Shown: positions 18,289 through 28,154, counted from the stretch's first letter. The stretch: 64,000 bases of DNA from Flavivirga spongiicola (GCF_030540825.1 NZ_JAUOEO010000001.1:2329001-2393000); one strand, 5' to 3'. Notes: generated from the letters alone by a model not told the origin. Program-made: numbers and translations.

Positions 18289-19119
18289 TTAAAATTCTAA
18301 AAAAGATAGGATCACTTGTACAGCTTTTTCTAAATGTACTGGTAAATTATTTTCTTCCCAAGGGTGTGAAGCTCCAAAAACATGATTGGCACCTTCTATA
18401 ATTTCTAATTGGCTATTTGGATTCCATTTATGAAGGTTTTCCGCTTCTTCAATAAAAATGCTAGTATCTGCATGACTATGAATAATCAGATGTGGGATTT
18501 TTAGATTTGACACAGCTCTTTTTATAGTTAAGCGCGTTTCATTTTTTATAAAATCTTCATAGAATTGATAAAAATGAGGCATTTGTTGCTTTGTTCTGCC
18601 ATTAAGAACATATTTTACGCCGTCTTTTTTCCAGGATTCTAAATCGCCTAATGTTGCGGTTCTTTTACCAAAATCACAAACGCCTGCTAAACTTATGACA
18701 CTTTTAATACGGGTGTCCTCTTCCGCTTTTATTGAAACAATACCACCACCACGACTGTGCCCAATTAAGCAGATGTTATTGCCTTTTATTTCATCATTTT
18801 TAACAATCCAATCAATCACAAATTCTAAATCATCTAATTCTTTAGTATAATTATTATTGCCAAAAGCGTCTAAATCAGGAAAGTCTATGGGTTGTTCAAT
18901 CGTCCCTCCATTGTGTGAAAAATTGAACTTTATAAAGTAAAACCCGGCTTTAGCAAACACGTCTGCCATTAAATTCCATGCACCCCAATCTTTAAAACCT
19001 TTGTAGCCATGACAAAATATAACAATAGGTTTATTAATAGCATTTGAAGCATAAGTTATATCTATTAAAATAGACCTTTTATGTTTACCGTCAATGACAC
19101 TGTTTTTTTTATGAATCAT
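18289..19119 (-). CDS. Alpha/beta hydrolase (dienelactone-hydrolase/esterase type)
   Basis: A 276-residue cytoplasmic hydrolase with no signal peptide. Seen: the oxyanion-hole segment FCHGYKGFKDWG, nucleophile Ser122 in GHSRGGG, the acid in HSHADTS and the His in GANHVFGA, a complete Ser-Asp-His triad. The substrate is unknown. It is encoded immediately after the AddB-like gene: TAA of that gene is followed directly by this ATG (TAAATG), so the two are probably co-transcribed and translationally coupled, though a functional link to DNA repair is not evident. Confidence 0.88.
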   Translation of the reverse strand: MIHKKNSVIDGKHKRSILIDITYASNAINKPIVIFCHGYKGFKDWGAWNLMADVFAKAGFYFIKFNFSHNGGTIEQPIDFPDLDAFGNNNYTKELDDLEFVIDWIVKNDEIKGNNICLIGHSRGGGIVSIKAEEDTRIKSVISLAGVCDFGKRTATLGDLESWKKDGVKYVLNGRTKQQMPHFYQFYEDFIKNETRLTIKRAVSNLKIPHLIIHSHADTSIFIEEAENLHKWNPNSQLEIIEGANHVFGASHPWEENNLPVHLEKAVQVILSFLEF

Positions 19120-21879
19120 TTATATTTCTTTTTCAGTGAAAGGTATATTTACGTTGCAAATCTCTAAAATAAGTTGCTTTAATTCTTTACTGAAATTATC
19201 AAGAGTTTCTTGAGTAATCAAAGAGTCTTTTTTAGCATATGCACCCGCTTTGTCTTTTTTGGAGAATTTTAGAAAACCTTTACTAAGGTTTTTAAAAGAT
19301 ATGATACCAGCTTCAACTGGAAGTTGAATTTGATTAGATAAATGCATCATATAAGCATAAGTGAGCACCTGAAAACTTTTACTGTATTTAGAATAATCGG
19401 TTGTAATAGCTTCCCAATCTACAATTTCAACACTACTTTGTTCTACTTTCCCAGTTTTGTAGTCTACAATTCTGGTAACACCATTATATGCATCAACCCG
19501 GTCTACTTTCCCCGTAATAGTAACGGGGAAACCTAGTTCTGGAATGTCAACGATCACATTATTATTGGCTTCGATGGCTATTATTTTTATTTGATTGCCC
19601 GCTTTTAAATCTTCAATTTCTAAATCTAAAAAGTTCGATACATACCTTTTTGCAATTTCAAAAATTATTAAGTTTTTACCTTTAGTAATATCACCTTCTT
19701 TATAAACTTCTGTGAAATGATGCGTCACCCTTTTTACAATATTAGTTTTTAGTTTTTTAATAATCTCTACAGATATAAAAGTGCCGACGAACGGTTTGTA
19801 AAAGTCTTCTAGAGTATTATGTACAACGGTTCCTAAAGTATTTGCGGCTACAGTTTCTTCTACATTGTCATGCTCTTTTACTTTTAATATTTTCTGATAA
19901 TAAAAATCAATAGGGTTTCTTATATAATTAGTAAGTGACGATGGGGAAAACCCTTTTTGAGCAACGGTTTTTAACTCATTTAAAACGGAGTTCGTTTTCT
20001 CTACAATGTTTGAAGGTGTTTGAATTATGGGAACTTGAGGTGCAATAATTTGATGATTTATATGATGTATACCCTCCAATTCCAGTTGAGTTATAAACCT
20101 ACTTTTTTCACCGCCCGTTAAAATATCTGCTTCTGTATTATAAAGTATATAAACATTTTTAGCCCGTTGTAAAAGCCTGTAAAAATGATAGGTATAAACA
20201 GCATCCTTTTCTTTATAAGTCGGTAGGTTGTTTTCTATTTTAACATCAAAAGGAATAAATGAATTATTGGTTTTTCCAGAAGGAAGTATCCCTTCGTTTA
20301 CAGATGAAATAATAACGGTTTCAAAGTCTAAAACACGAGATTCTAACATACCCATAATTTGGAGCCCCTGTAGAGGTTCCCCTTGAAAATCTAGGGTTTC
20401 GGAGCTTAATAATTCTTTGTAAACACTATACAGTGTCGAAATATCCTTAATGTGGTTGTATTCTGTATTGAGTCGAGATAACTCATTAAATAGTTCGTTA
20501 AAACGGAATAAGTACTCTAATGATAATAAATTAGAAGCTTTTTTATCGTCTAAATAGTTTTTGATCTGTAATATTAATTGAGAGCAATTCTTTAAAGCGG
20601 CATTAATAGACTTGCCCCAATTAGAAAACAGCAAATCAATGAGGTCGTTAGAATGGTCTGCTAGTTCTTTTATACGTTCGGCGGTTAAGTAAACCAAATT
20701 ATTAGCATCAATAGTCTCAATTATTTTTGCTGCTAAATCAACTTCTTTAATATAAAATAAAGGCCTTATAAATTGATGTGATATGATGTTAATAATGTCT
20801 TTATAGTAAAATGTATCTGATGGTGTTTTATGTAAATGAAACAAGGATTCAAAAAGAGAGGCTATTGGGATAGATTTTAAAGGAAAACCCATGGTTATAT
20901 TTAGCGCTTCAATAGTTGATGGAAGCGAATTTAACACTGGAATAAGTAAATTTTCATCACCTAAAACAACGGCTGTATTTTGTAATGACCGATTGTCTTT
21001 TTGTAAATTATTTAAAAGCGTACCAATGTATTTTGCTTGCCCAATATTTTTTGGAATACCAAAAGCCGAAATATTTTTTTCTTTTGAATAATTTGTAGTT
21101 ATCCAATTAAAAGGTTTGTTTTTAAAAAACGCCCAATTATTTTTATGTTGTCTTGTAAATAAAGCGGCATCGTGCTTTTGATCGTTTATAAAAACAGAGT
21201 CTATATCCCAATACGTTTTTGCTAAGTTGTTTTGAAGTAATTCCTGTATGATGGTTTCTTCGGAAGTATTTAAAGCATTAAAACCCAAGAAAATATGTCG
21301 TTTTTCAGAATTGTTTTTAATGTACGATTTTATATTATTGGCAGCTTCTCTGTAAATTAAACCTTGATAGCCTATTTTTTTCTTTATAAGCTGTTCGGTA
21401 AATAGGGTATAGTAGTTATGAAGTTTGTTCCAAAAAGACAAATAATTTTTAACAAAATCAGTTTTGTTATTTTCTAAAGACCAGTGATTTAAATCTTGTA
21501 TAGCACCTAAATAATCGAAGATGTTTTTTTGAGGTATGAGATATCTGTCGATTTCATTAAAATCTTGAAGTAATATTTGGGCCCATTTTGAAAACGATTC
21601 AAAAGTGTCTGCTTCATTACTTTTGGTTAATTTAATATAAGCGTTATAAAACTCAAAAAGAAGCTCTGTATTCGAAATACTTTTAAGCTGAGACAAGTCT
21701 TCTACAAACTCTTCAATACTTATTATATGGGGAGAAAAAATGGTTTGTTTTAAAACTTTAGAGAGTTGATGTTTTAGAAATAAGCCAGCCCTTTTACTTG
21801 GTAAAACAAAGGTTATTTCAGAAAGGTTTTCATCGCTGTTTTGTAAATCTTTAAGAACATCAAAAATAAAAGTTGTCAT
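19120..21879 (-). CDS. AddB-like PD-(D/E)XK nuclease subunit of a recombination helicase-nuclease
   Basis: About 919 residues from the second Met (21879). The frame also reaches an ATG at 21912, but that codon lies inside repeat copy C, so the downstream start MTTFIFDVLKDL is preferred. The N-terminal part is helicase-like (FVLPSKRAGLFLKHQL where Walker A would be, lacking GKT) and is probably inactive. The centre has helicase-like motifs (VIISSVNEGILPSGKTN). The C-terminal RecB-type nuclease shows ITGKVDRVDAY and IVDYKTGK at about 785-806. Together with the AddA-like gene at 23980 it would resect double-strand breaks for RecA. It is separated from that partner by an ompA-type gene. Confidence 0.85.
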   Translation of the reverse strand: MTTFIFDVLKDLQNSDENLSEITFVLPSKRAGLFLKHQLSKVLKQTIFSPHIISIEEFVEDLSQLKSISNTELLFEFYNAYIKLTKSNEADTFESFSKWAQILLQDFNEIDRYLIPQKNIFDYLGAIQDLNHWSLENNKTDFVKNYLSFWNKLHNYYTLFTEQLIKKKIGYQGLIYREAANNIKSYIKNNSEKRHIFLGFNALNTSEETIIQELLQNNLAKTYWDIDSVFINDQKHDAALFTRQHKNNWAFFKNKPFNWITTNYSKEKNISAFGIPKNIGQAKYIGTLLNNLQKDNRSLQNTAVVLGDENLLIPVLNSLPSTIEALNITMGFPLKSIPIASLFESLFHLHKTPSDTFYYKDIINIISHQFIRPLFYIKEVDLAAKIIETIDANNLVYLTAERIKELADHSNDLIDLLFSNWGKSINAALKNCSQLILQIKNYLDDKKASNLLSLEYLFRFNELFNELSRLNTEYNHIKDISTLYSVYKELLSSETLDFQGEPLQGLQIMGMLESRVLDFETVIISSVNEGILPSGKTNNSFIPFDVKIENNLPTYKEKDAVYTYHFYRLLQRAKNVYILYNTEADILTGGEKSRFITQLELEGIHHINHQIIAPQVPIIQTPSNIVEKTNSVLNELKTVAQKGFSPSSLTNYIRNPIDFYYQKILKVKEHDNVEETVAANTLGTVVHNTLEDFYKPFVGTFISVEIIKKLKTNIVKRVTHHFTEVYKEGDITKGKNLIIFEIAKRYVSNFLDLEIEDLKAGNQIKIIAIEANNNVIVDIPELGFPVTITGKVDRVDAYNGVTRIVDYKTGKVEQSSVEIVDWEAITTDYSKYSKSFQVLTYAYMMHLSNQIQLPVEAGIISFKNLSKGFLKFSKKDKAGAYAKKDSLITQETLDNFSKELKQLILEICNVNIPFTEKEI

Positions 21880-21905
21880 TGAAGTATAATTGGTATTGAA
21901 GTTTA

Positions 21906-22066
21906 ATACCATTTCTAACTTAAAATTACTCGCTAAAATTTGCCCTTTTTTACCTATGCTTCAAAATAAAAACTAATCGTAGCTAAGGCTACGTTTGCAT
22001 TTTCTTTTTTGCCTATGTAAAAAATCGCTGTGTTTTATTTGAGCGATTTTAAATCAGAACTGGTAT
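21906..22066. mobile_element. MITE-like palindromic element, copy C
   Basis: 161 bp, the same length as copy B, with inverted ends ATACCATTTCTAACTTAAAA and ATACCAGTTCTGATTTAAAA (3 mismatches in 20). The core differs from A and B and holds a perfect CGTAGC-TAAG-GCTACG hairpin. It sits between the AddB-like start and the ompA terminator and supplies the alternative upstream ATG of the nuclease gene. Confidence 0.65.
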
Positions 22067-22090
22067 AAACCACTTCAGTATATAAAAATA

Positions 22091-22120
22091 AAAAACGCTT
22101 CGGATATCCGAAGCGTTTTT
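22091..22120 (-). terminator. Intrinsic terminator of the OmpA-family gene
   Basis: A perfect 30-nt palindrome, AAAAACGCTTCGGAT and its reverse complement, centred at 22105/22106. On the minus strand it is followed by a long T-rich run. It lies 34 bases after the ompA-type stop and is also strong in the other direction. Confidence 0.85.
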
Positions 22121-22153
22121 ATAAAACTTATTTTAAAACTAATTAATAGTTTC

Positions 22154-23536
22154 TTATTTTATTAAGTTGATTTCAACTCTTCTGTTGTTAGCTCTACCTT
22201 TTCTAGTTTTGTTAGAATCGATTGGTTTAGCTTCTCCATGACCAACAGCAGATAATCTTGAAGTACTAATGCCATTAGCAACTAAGTAATCTTTTACAGA
22301 ATTAGCTCTAGACTCAGATAATTTTTGGTTAGTAGATTCTCTACCAACGCTATCTGTATGTCCTTCAACAGTAAATGTTGCAGTGCTATACTCATTTAAA
22401 ATACTAATGATATCTTTTAATACACCTTCAGATTGTGTTTTAATAGTTGATCTTCCAGTATCAAATAAGATAGTTTTAGCATACTCATTTAAAGTTTTTT
22501 GTACTTCTTCAGTTACTTCAGGACAACCGTTGTTAGCAACAGTACCTACAACTTGTGGACATTTATCATCTTTGTCTAAAACACCGTCACCATCAGTATC
22601 TGGCCAAGGACAACCATTATTAGCGGCAGCACCTGGAGTGTTAGGACATTTGTCATCACCATCTCTTACACCATCACCATCAGCATCAGGACAACCAGAT
22701 AAAGCTTTTAAACCAGCAACTGTAGGACAAGCATCGTCTTTATCAGCAATACCATCACCATCAGTATCAGGACATCCATTAAGTTCAGCTAAACCAGCTT
22801 CGTTAGGACAAGAATCTTTACTATCTTCGATTCCATCACCGTCAGTATCAGGACAACCATTGAAAGCTTCTAAGCCAGGAACATCTGGACAAGCATCATC
22901 TTTGTCGTAAATACCATCACCGTCAGCATCAGCACCACCAAATTTGATAGAAATACCAACTGTGTGCTGGAAATGTGTGTTTAAATAATCTTCAAACGCA
23001 TGCTTGTACGCTGATTGTACAGTCAAACCAATATTTTCGTTAAACCAAAGGTTGAAACCTAAAGTTCCGTTTAAGGTTCCAGCTCCAACTTCATCAATCC
23101 AAGTGTAACCACCACCAACACCTAAATAAGGCTCGAAAGTTTTCCAATCTAATACTTCTCCGATATTATATTTAATAGTACCATCAGCAGCATAGTAAGA
23201 TAAATCATCTACACTAAGAGCATCTCCATTAGCATCTTCTCCCCAGTTTTCTATTTTATTAAGAGAACCAGCGATGCCAAAAGAAAATCCGTCTCCGATG
23301 TATTTAGATACAGAAACTGAAGATAAGGAAGGCAAGATGTTGTAGTTGTCTACATCTACGTACTTGCTAAAGATAGTCTCACTAAAAGGAGCACCATCCC
23401 CAGAAGGGTAAGCATCAACTGCGTTTGTCGCAATAGTAATTTGCCATGGGTTGTTTTTGTCTTGCGCATTAGCATTGCTATAAACAAGAACGAACAACAT
23501 AGCGAACAATAATCTGCTAAGATTTTTCATATTCAA
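22154..23536 (-). CDS. OmpA-family outer-membrane protein with thrombospondin type 3 calcium repeats
   Basis: 460 residues (or 458 from the second ATG). The signal peptide ends at NANAQ. Residues about 25-195 form an outer-membrane beta-barrel. Five thrombospondin type 3 repeats of the pattern [15 protein letters not shown] / [15 protein letters not shown] (about 203-325) bind calcium in known relatives. The C-terminal OmpA domain (about 345-460) binds peptidoglycan, with [11 protein letters not shown] and [18 protein letters not shown] followed by RRVEI. It anchors the outer membrane to the cell wall. It has its own terminator and a 443-base upstream gap, so it is probably a strong independent gene although placed between the two helicase-nuclease genes. 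Confidence 0.95.
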   Translation of the reverse strand: MNMKNLSRLLFAMLFVLVYSNANAQDKNNPWQITIATNAVDAYPSGDGAPFSETIFSKYVDVDNYNILPSLSSVSVSKYIGDGFSFGIAGSLNKIENWGEDANGDALSVDDLSYYAADGTIKYNIGEVLDWKTFEPYLGVGGGYTWIDEVGAGTLNGTLGFNLWFNENIGLTVQSAYKHAFEDYLNTHFQHTVGISIKFGGADADGDGIYDKDDACPDVPGLEAFNGCPDTDGDGIEDSKDSCPNEAGLAELNGCPDTDGDGIADKDDACPTVAGLKALSGCPDADGDGVRDGDDKCPNTPGAAANNGCPWPDTDGDGVLDKDDKCPQVVGTVANNGCPEVTEEVQKTLNEYAKTILFDTGRSTIKTQSEGVLKDIISILNEYSTATFTVEGHTDSVGRESTNQKLSESRANSVKDYLVANGISTSRLSAVGHGEAKPIDSNKTRKGRANNRRVEINLIK

Positions 23537-23979
23537 AAGTTTAATTTTTAAGTGTTAAATGTAAAACAAAAGTAAGTTGTTAAAATTTATTAACAAAGAC
23601 AAATATAGAAAAAAATAGAACATTTCGTTTGTTCATCGATAGTTCAGAATAGTTTTAGATAATATTTAAAGCTTTATCAACTTTAGTAAACGCAATAACC
23701 ACCTTGTCTAAATACGTGTTTGTATGGGTTGCTGAAAGCTGTGTAAATTTTCTTGCTTTCCTTTTGGAATTGATGGAAAGTAAAATCCGACAAAATGGAT
23801 GGCTTACCTTTAATTTGGTGTAAGATAATCCCTTTATTTCCTGTGTTAAAGTGATTTTTGCTCTTTAGAGAGGTGTTATAGTACGTTTTTTTATAAAATC
23901 CATTATTTTTTATGTTTTAAAGCCCTGTTAGTAAATAGTTTTGTGATTTTTCATATCTAAAATGATGTTTTTCGAAAGT
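23537..23979. other. Gap holding the ompA promoter and a decayed gene
   Basis: 443 bases without an intact gene. The part next to 23536 must carry the ompA-type promoter. The middle holds the kbl remnant (23655-23803). From 23804 to 23979 I find only AT-rich sequence with stops in all frames, probably further decay of the same gene. Confidence 0.6.
23655..23803 (-). pseudogene. kbl: Decayed C-terminus of glycine C-acetyltransferase (2-amino-3-ketobutyrate CoA ligase)
   Basis: On the minus strand, 23803 downward reads IHFVGFYFPSIPKGK; then one base is missing and the next frame reads ARKFTQLSATHTNTYLDKV, followed by VIAFTKVDKALNII and TAA at 23655. From memory, the Kbl family ends in a pattern like GFFYPVVPKGxARIRxQxSAAHT...AFxKVGKxLGVI, and the match runs to the natural stop. 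The N-terminal 340 or so residues are gone and upstream codons contain stops. The conserved terminal residues show that the loss is fairly recent. Threonine-to-glycine breakdown by this enzyme is therefore absent from this locus. Confidence 0.75.
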
Positions 23980-26900
23980 TTATACTTCTTTTATTTTAAT
24001 CTCATTATTTATATAGATAAGTAGCTTCTTTTTAACAATTATTGTCATGTCTTCTAAAACATCCTGATAAGATTGTAATTGTTGCCAGTGTTTTTTATCT
24101 TCCATACCCGTTTTATAATCAATAATTACGGCTTCATTTTTGGAATTTATGACCAATCTATCTGGTCTTAAAATGATTCCTTCTTTAGTAATAATGTCTC
24201 TTTCGTTATATATGGTATAGTTTGAGCTATAATAGTTTTCGAGCTTTGGGTGTTCGATAATTTTAATTATTATTTGTTTTAGCTCGATGGTTTGTTCTTT
24301 TGTAATTAAAGAATCATTTATAACAGTATTAATATCATCTTTAGTTTTAATTTGAGACATAATATTGTGAATAAGATTTCCTTTTTCAATAGCCTCTTCT
24401 TGATTAGTATCCCAAAGAAGCCCAGATTTAGTTATAACCTTTATATTATGAGTTTCTTTTGCGGTTGAAATAAATTCTTGTTGAATATTGGCTTCTTTTA
24501 TGATAGTTGAACTTTCGGTGGTTCTTTTAGCATTCCCAAAAAAGTATACCGATTGGGAATCATTCCAAAGATCTAAGTGTTGCAGATAGTTTATGAATAA
24601 ACCCGAATATTTTTTATTATTAGGTATTCCCTTTGAAGAGATATCTTTTGTCGAAATGATATACAGCTGCTCAACAGCTCTAGTTAAGGTTACATATAAT
24701 AAATTGACATTATCTAGTTCTTGCTCAGATTGATGGTTATTATAGATCCGTTGTCCTTCTTCTCCGTAATTTTCAAAATCTTTACTATAGTTTAATAAGG
24801 TGTGCGTAAAGCCGGCGTACTTTTCTTTATCTATTTTAAACCATTCTTTTGGATCTAATTCTCTATAAATATCTAAATCAGCATAAGGAAAAATAACCAC
24901 AGGGAATTCTAAACCCTTAGATTTATGAATGGTCATTATTTGAACAGCGTTTTGTCCTTTAGGAGATACAATGCTTAAGCTTTCTTTTTTCTTATCAAAA
25001 TATTCCAGAAACCCAGAAACATTTGATCCCTTTTTTTGTGAAAAATCTAAAACAATATCTAAGTAAAATTGAATGTAAGCGTTGGAAGATTCAACCAAAC
25101 TAAAATCCCTCACAATGGTTTCTACTAAATCATAAAGAGGAAGCTGTAATAATAAATCACTATTTATGAATATATTGAATACTTCAAAACTTTTAAATAG
25201 GTCGGGTACTGATAAATTTAAATGCTTCGAAAAGAAATCGTGTTTATCCTCAATATTGAAAAGAACACTTAAATAATTGAGAATCTCAATTTTTATTTCG
25301 TTATTTTTTGGCTGAATTAAGAGGGCTAAAATGTTGTTTACAAAACCAACTTCAGTGGCATTATTAATTAATAATGTTTCAGAAGAAATTATAGGAATGT
25401 GCTGTTGCCCTAAATAATTTGCAATAGCGACCCCTTCTTTTTTCTTACGTACCAATACGCAAATATCTTCTAACCTAAAACCATTTTTTAAACAACGATT
25501 GATGGTTTTTAAAACATGTTCAGGAAAAAGTTCATCTCTATCGTCTTCTTTGTCAATGTCTAAAAAAGATAGCTCAACATAGCCAGCATCTTCTAAAAAC
25601 GTATTTTGATGTGCATTTTCATAAAGATGTTTATAATCTTTTTTACTAAAAACTAGGTTTGATAGATAATTAAAAAAGCCATTATTAAAATTTACAATGC
25701 CTTTGAAGCTTCTGTAATTTGTTGGAAGGTTTTCAACGTGTTTTTTAATATGAAATGGGTTGTCATCATTAAATAATCCAATAAATTGTTCTGCTTTTCC
25801 GCCACGCCAACGATAAATAGCTTGTTTTGCATCACCGACCAACATGGCATTTCCAGTTTCGGTAGACAACGAGTTTTCCAAAAGAGGGATTAAATTCTTC
25901 CATTGCATGACCGAAGTATCCTGAAATTCGTCAATAAAATAATGATTAAACTTTTCACCAATACGTTCATAAATAAAAGGAGTGGGTTGATTTCTTATTT
26001 CTTTACTAATAATGGTATTGAATTCTGAAATAAGCATTTTATTTTGTTCTTCTTTAAGTGCCTTTAATTCATTATGAATAGCATTTAAAACAGATAGAGG
26101 TGTTATATTTTTATAAAAAGCCTTTAAAAATTTAAAGTGAAAAACCATGTATTTGGTTTCGTAGAAACTGGCAGCTATTTGTGGTTGAATTTGTTCTATT
26201 ATGGAAGCTATATCTTCAGTGACACGTTTAGGATATAATGCTTTAGTTTCGATATCTTCTTGCCATTTGGCTTCAAAATTTAGATCAAACTTTTTACCAG
26301 CTAAGTTTTTAAAATGCTTTGGTAAATAGCTTCCGGAAAAATCATTAAATTCTAAACTAGCTTCTTCAATTAAGGTCAACACGTTTTGTGCTTTTTGAAT
26401 GATATTATTTTCTAAGGCTATTAGGTTCTTTTTTAATTGTGTTTTAAGTGTTTTAAAATCATCTAAAGTTTTATCCTTCAATGTTTCAATAAAAGGAATG
26501 TCATTTTCATTGACCAATAACCGCGCGATTTTATTAAAATCAAAAGAGACATCCCAACTTTTATCATCGTCGGCTTTTTCAATGGCAAAATCAATAAGAA
26601 CTTTGGTAAGCGCATCATTTGTTCCCGCCTTTTCAATTAAACTATTAACAGCTTCATTTAATAAAGCATCTTGATCTAGCTCTACTTCAAAATTTAAAGG
26701 TAACCTTAAATCGTAGGCGAAGGTTCTAATAAGTTTATGTGTAAAGCCATCAATGGTCGAAATATCAAACGCTGCATAGTTATGTATAATAGTGTTTAAT
26801 AGTTTCTCCGATTTATTATGAAGCACATTTGCATCCATTTGCAATTCTTCACTAATAGCGTTAAACATGCTATTTGGTTTGTCTAATATAGCTTTGCTAG

Positions 26901-27099
26901 AAAACTGCTTGAGTGTTTCAATAATCCGATCTTTCATTTCGGCAACAGCTTTATTTGTAAACGTAATTGCTAAAATCCGTTTAAAATGCTCAGAATTATT
27001 AGATTGAAACAAAATTTTTAAATATTCTTTTACAAGTGTAAACGTTTTTCCGCTTCCAGCGGAAGCATTATAAATAGTAAAAGAATGGTTTTGACTCAT
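23980..27099 (-). CDS. AddA-like UvrD/RecB-family helicase-nuclease
   Basis: A 1039-residue superfamily 1 DNA helicase with a C-terminal RecB nuclease. Walker A is NASAGSGKTFTLVKEYL (about residues 11-27) and motif Ia is ILAITFTNKAVAEMKDRI. Walker B is FIDEFQDTSVMQW (about 388). Also seen are GDAKQAIYRWRGG, the late motif TIHKSKGLEFPVVIF, LLYVTLTRAVEQLYI, and the nuclease LRPDRLVI with IIDYKTG near the end. It fits the ATP-driven subunit of an AddAB-type break-resection enzyme with the product of 19120-21879. The pair is not contiguous: an ompA-type gene and a kbl remnant lie between. Confidence 0.92.
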   Translation of the reverse strand: MSQNHSFTIYNASAGSGKTFTLVKEYLKILFQSNNSEHFKRILAITFTNKAVAEMKDRIIETLKQFSSKAILDKPNSMFNAISEELQMDANVLHNKSEKLLNTIIHNYAAFDISTIDGFTHKLIRTFAYDLRLPLNFEVELDQDALLNEAVNSLIEKAGTNDALTKVLIDFAIEKADDDKSWDVSFDFNKIARLLVNENDIPFIETLKDKTLDDFKTLKTQLKKNLIALENNIIQKAQNVLTLIEEASLEFNDFSGSYLPKHFKNLAGKKFDLNFEAKWQEDIETKALYPKRVTEDIASIIEQIQPQIAASFYETKYMVFHFKFLKAFYKNITPLSVLNAIHNELKALKEEQNKMLISEFNTIISKEIRNQPTPFIYERIGEKFNHYFIDEFQDTSVMQWKNLIPLLENSLSTETGNAMLVGDAKQAIYRWRGGKAEQFIGLFNDDNPFHIKKHVENLPTNYRSFKGIVNFNNGFFNYLSNLVFSKKDYKHLYENAHQNTFLEDAGYVELSFLDIDKEDDRDELFPEHVLKTINRCLKNGFRLEDICVLVRKKKEGVAIANYLGQQHIPIISSETLLINNATEVGFVNNILALLIQPKNNEIKIEILNYLSVLFNIEDKHDFFSKHLNLSVPDLFKSFEVFNIFINSDLLLQLPLYDLVETIVRDFSLVESSNAYIQFYLDIVLDFSQKKGSNVSGFLEYFDKKKESLSIVSPKGQNAVQIMTIHKSKGLEFPVVIFPYADLDIYRELDPKEWFKIDKEKYAGFTHTLLNYSKDFENYGEEGQRIYNNHQSEQELDNVNLLYVTLTRAVEQLYIISTKDISSKGIPNNKKYSGLFINYLQHLDLWNDSQSVYFFGNAKRTTESSTIIKEANIQQEFISTAKETHNIKVITKSGLLWDTNQEEAIEKGNLIHNIMSQIKTKDDINTVINDSLITKEQTIELKQIIIKIIEHPKLENYYSSNYTIYNERDIITKEGIILRPDRLVINSKNEAVIIDYKTGMEDKKHWQQLQSYQDVLEDMTIIVKKKLLIYINNEIKIKEV

Positions 27100-27225
27100 G
27101 AATTATAATTTTGGATACAAGATAAAAACTATCAATGGTTTCATAACCATTTATTATTTTTAATTGATCTGTTTTATATGTAAATTTGGATGAAATTAAA
27201 CACTAATATTTTAAAACAAAAAATT

Positions 27226-27834
27226 ATGGCTTTCGAATTACCGAAATTAGGATATGCGTATGATGCATTAGAACCACATATTGATGCTCGCACTATGGAG
27301 ATACACCATTCTAAACATCATCAAGGATATACAAACAATTTAAATAATGCCATTGCAGGAACAGATTTAGAAGGAAAATCTATTGGAGATATACTTGGAA
27401 ATTTAGATATGAATAATGGCGCAGTGAGAAATAATGGTGGTGGTTTTTACAATCACTCATTGTTTTGGGAAGTAATGAACCCAGAAGGGAAAGGATATTT
27501 ATCAGGAGAATTAAAAGATGCTATTGAAGCCGCTTATGGTTCTGTTGATGCGTTTAAAGATGCTTTTGCTAAAGCTGCAGCCACACGTTTTGGTTCAGGT
27601 TGGGCTTGGTTATGTGTGCATAAAGGCGGTAAAGTAGAAGTTTGTTCTACGCCAAATCAAGACAATCCATTAATGCCCGGAGTTAGTTGTGGTGGTACAC
27701 CAATTTTAGGTATTGATGTTTGGGAGCACGCTTATTATTTAAACTATCAAAACAGACGTCCAGATTATATTAATGCCTTTTTTAATGTTATTAATTGGAA
27801 TGAAGTTGAAAGACGTTACGCTGAAGCAAAATAA
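27226..27834 (+). CDS. sodA: Superoxide dismutase, manganese-type sequence
   Basis: 202 residues from ATG at 27226 ([17 protein letters not shown]). The frame is open from an ATG at 27190, but homologues begin at the chosen start. It converts superoxide to peroxide and oxygen. Metal ligands are visible: His in [11 protein letters not shown], His in [11 protein letters not shown], and Asp and His in [10 protein letters not shown]. The glycine-rich GGGF context and [10 protein letters not shown] resemble Mn-type rather than Fe-type enzymes, but cambialistic use cannot be excluded. There is no signal peptide, so it is cytoplasmic. It is a single-gene unit; its terminator (28027-28060) has been separated from the stop by repeat copy D. 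Confidence 0.95.
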   Translation: MAFELPKLGYAYDALEPHIDARTMEIHHSKHHQGYTNNLNNAIAGTDLEGKSIGDILGNLDMNNGAVRNNGGGFYNHSLFWEVMNPEGKGYLSGELKDAIEAAYGSVDAFKDAFAKAAATRFGSGWAWLCVHKGGKVEVCSTPNQDNPLMPGVSCGGTPILGIDVWEHAYYLNYQNRRPDYINAFFNVINWNEVERRYAEAK

Positions 27835-27856
27835 AATTTTGTAGAAAAAAAAGTCT

Positions 27857-28016
27857 GAACTCATTTAAAGTTTTTGAATTATAGCGAAAATCAGTCATTT
27901 TTTATATAGATAAAAACTTTTTTTAATTGCATAGCATCGCTACGGAATTCAAAAAAGGTGAAATATAGATGAAAAAGGGCGATTTTTTAGTCAATTGAAA
28001 AACTTTAAATGAGTTC
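27857..28016. mobile_element. MITE-like palindromic element, copy D (different ends, shared core)
   Basis: 160 bp with perfect 19-bp inverted ends (GAACTCATTTAAAGTTTTT) and looser pairing further in. The core GCATAGCATCGCTACGGAAT matches copies A and B at all but one or two bases, although the ends are unrelated. TCT flanks both sides and may be a target duplication. It lies between the sodA stop and the sodA terminator. Confidence 0.7.
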
Positions 28017-28026
28017 TCTAAATATA

Positions 28027-28060
28027 AAGCGCCTAGTAAATATTTACTAGGCGCTTTTTT
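28027..28060 (+). terminator. Intrinsic terminator of sodA
   Basis: AAAGCGCCTAGTAAAT and its reverse complement form a perfect 16-bp stem, followed by a T run (28056-28061). It now stands about 190 bases after the sodA stop because element D intervenes. Confidence 0.85.
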
Positions 28061-28154
28061 TATGTTTCAAATACTTGTTTTCATTATATAACACCAGTTA
28101 TATTTTACTAAAAGGAAAGAATCTGTAAAATAGTACACTTTTTTGGTTTTGCTG

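Noticed and set aside
22383..22910. Plus-strand frame rich in SPSVSGQP repeats
   Set aside because: It is the antisense of the calcium-binding thrombospondin type 3 repeats of the OmpA-family gene.
27190..27225. Twelve-codon N-terminal extension of superoxide dismutase
   Set aside because: Family members begin at MAFELPKL and the extension looks like leader sequence, not a signal peptide.
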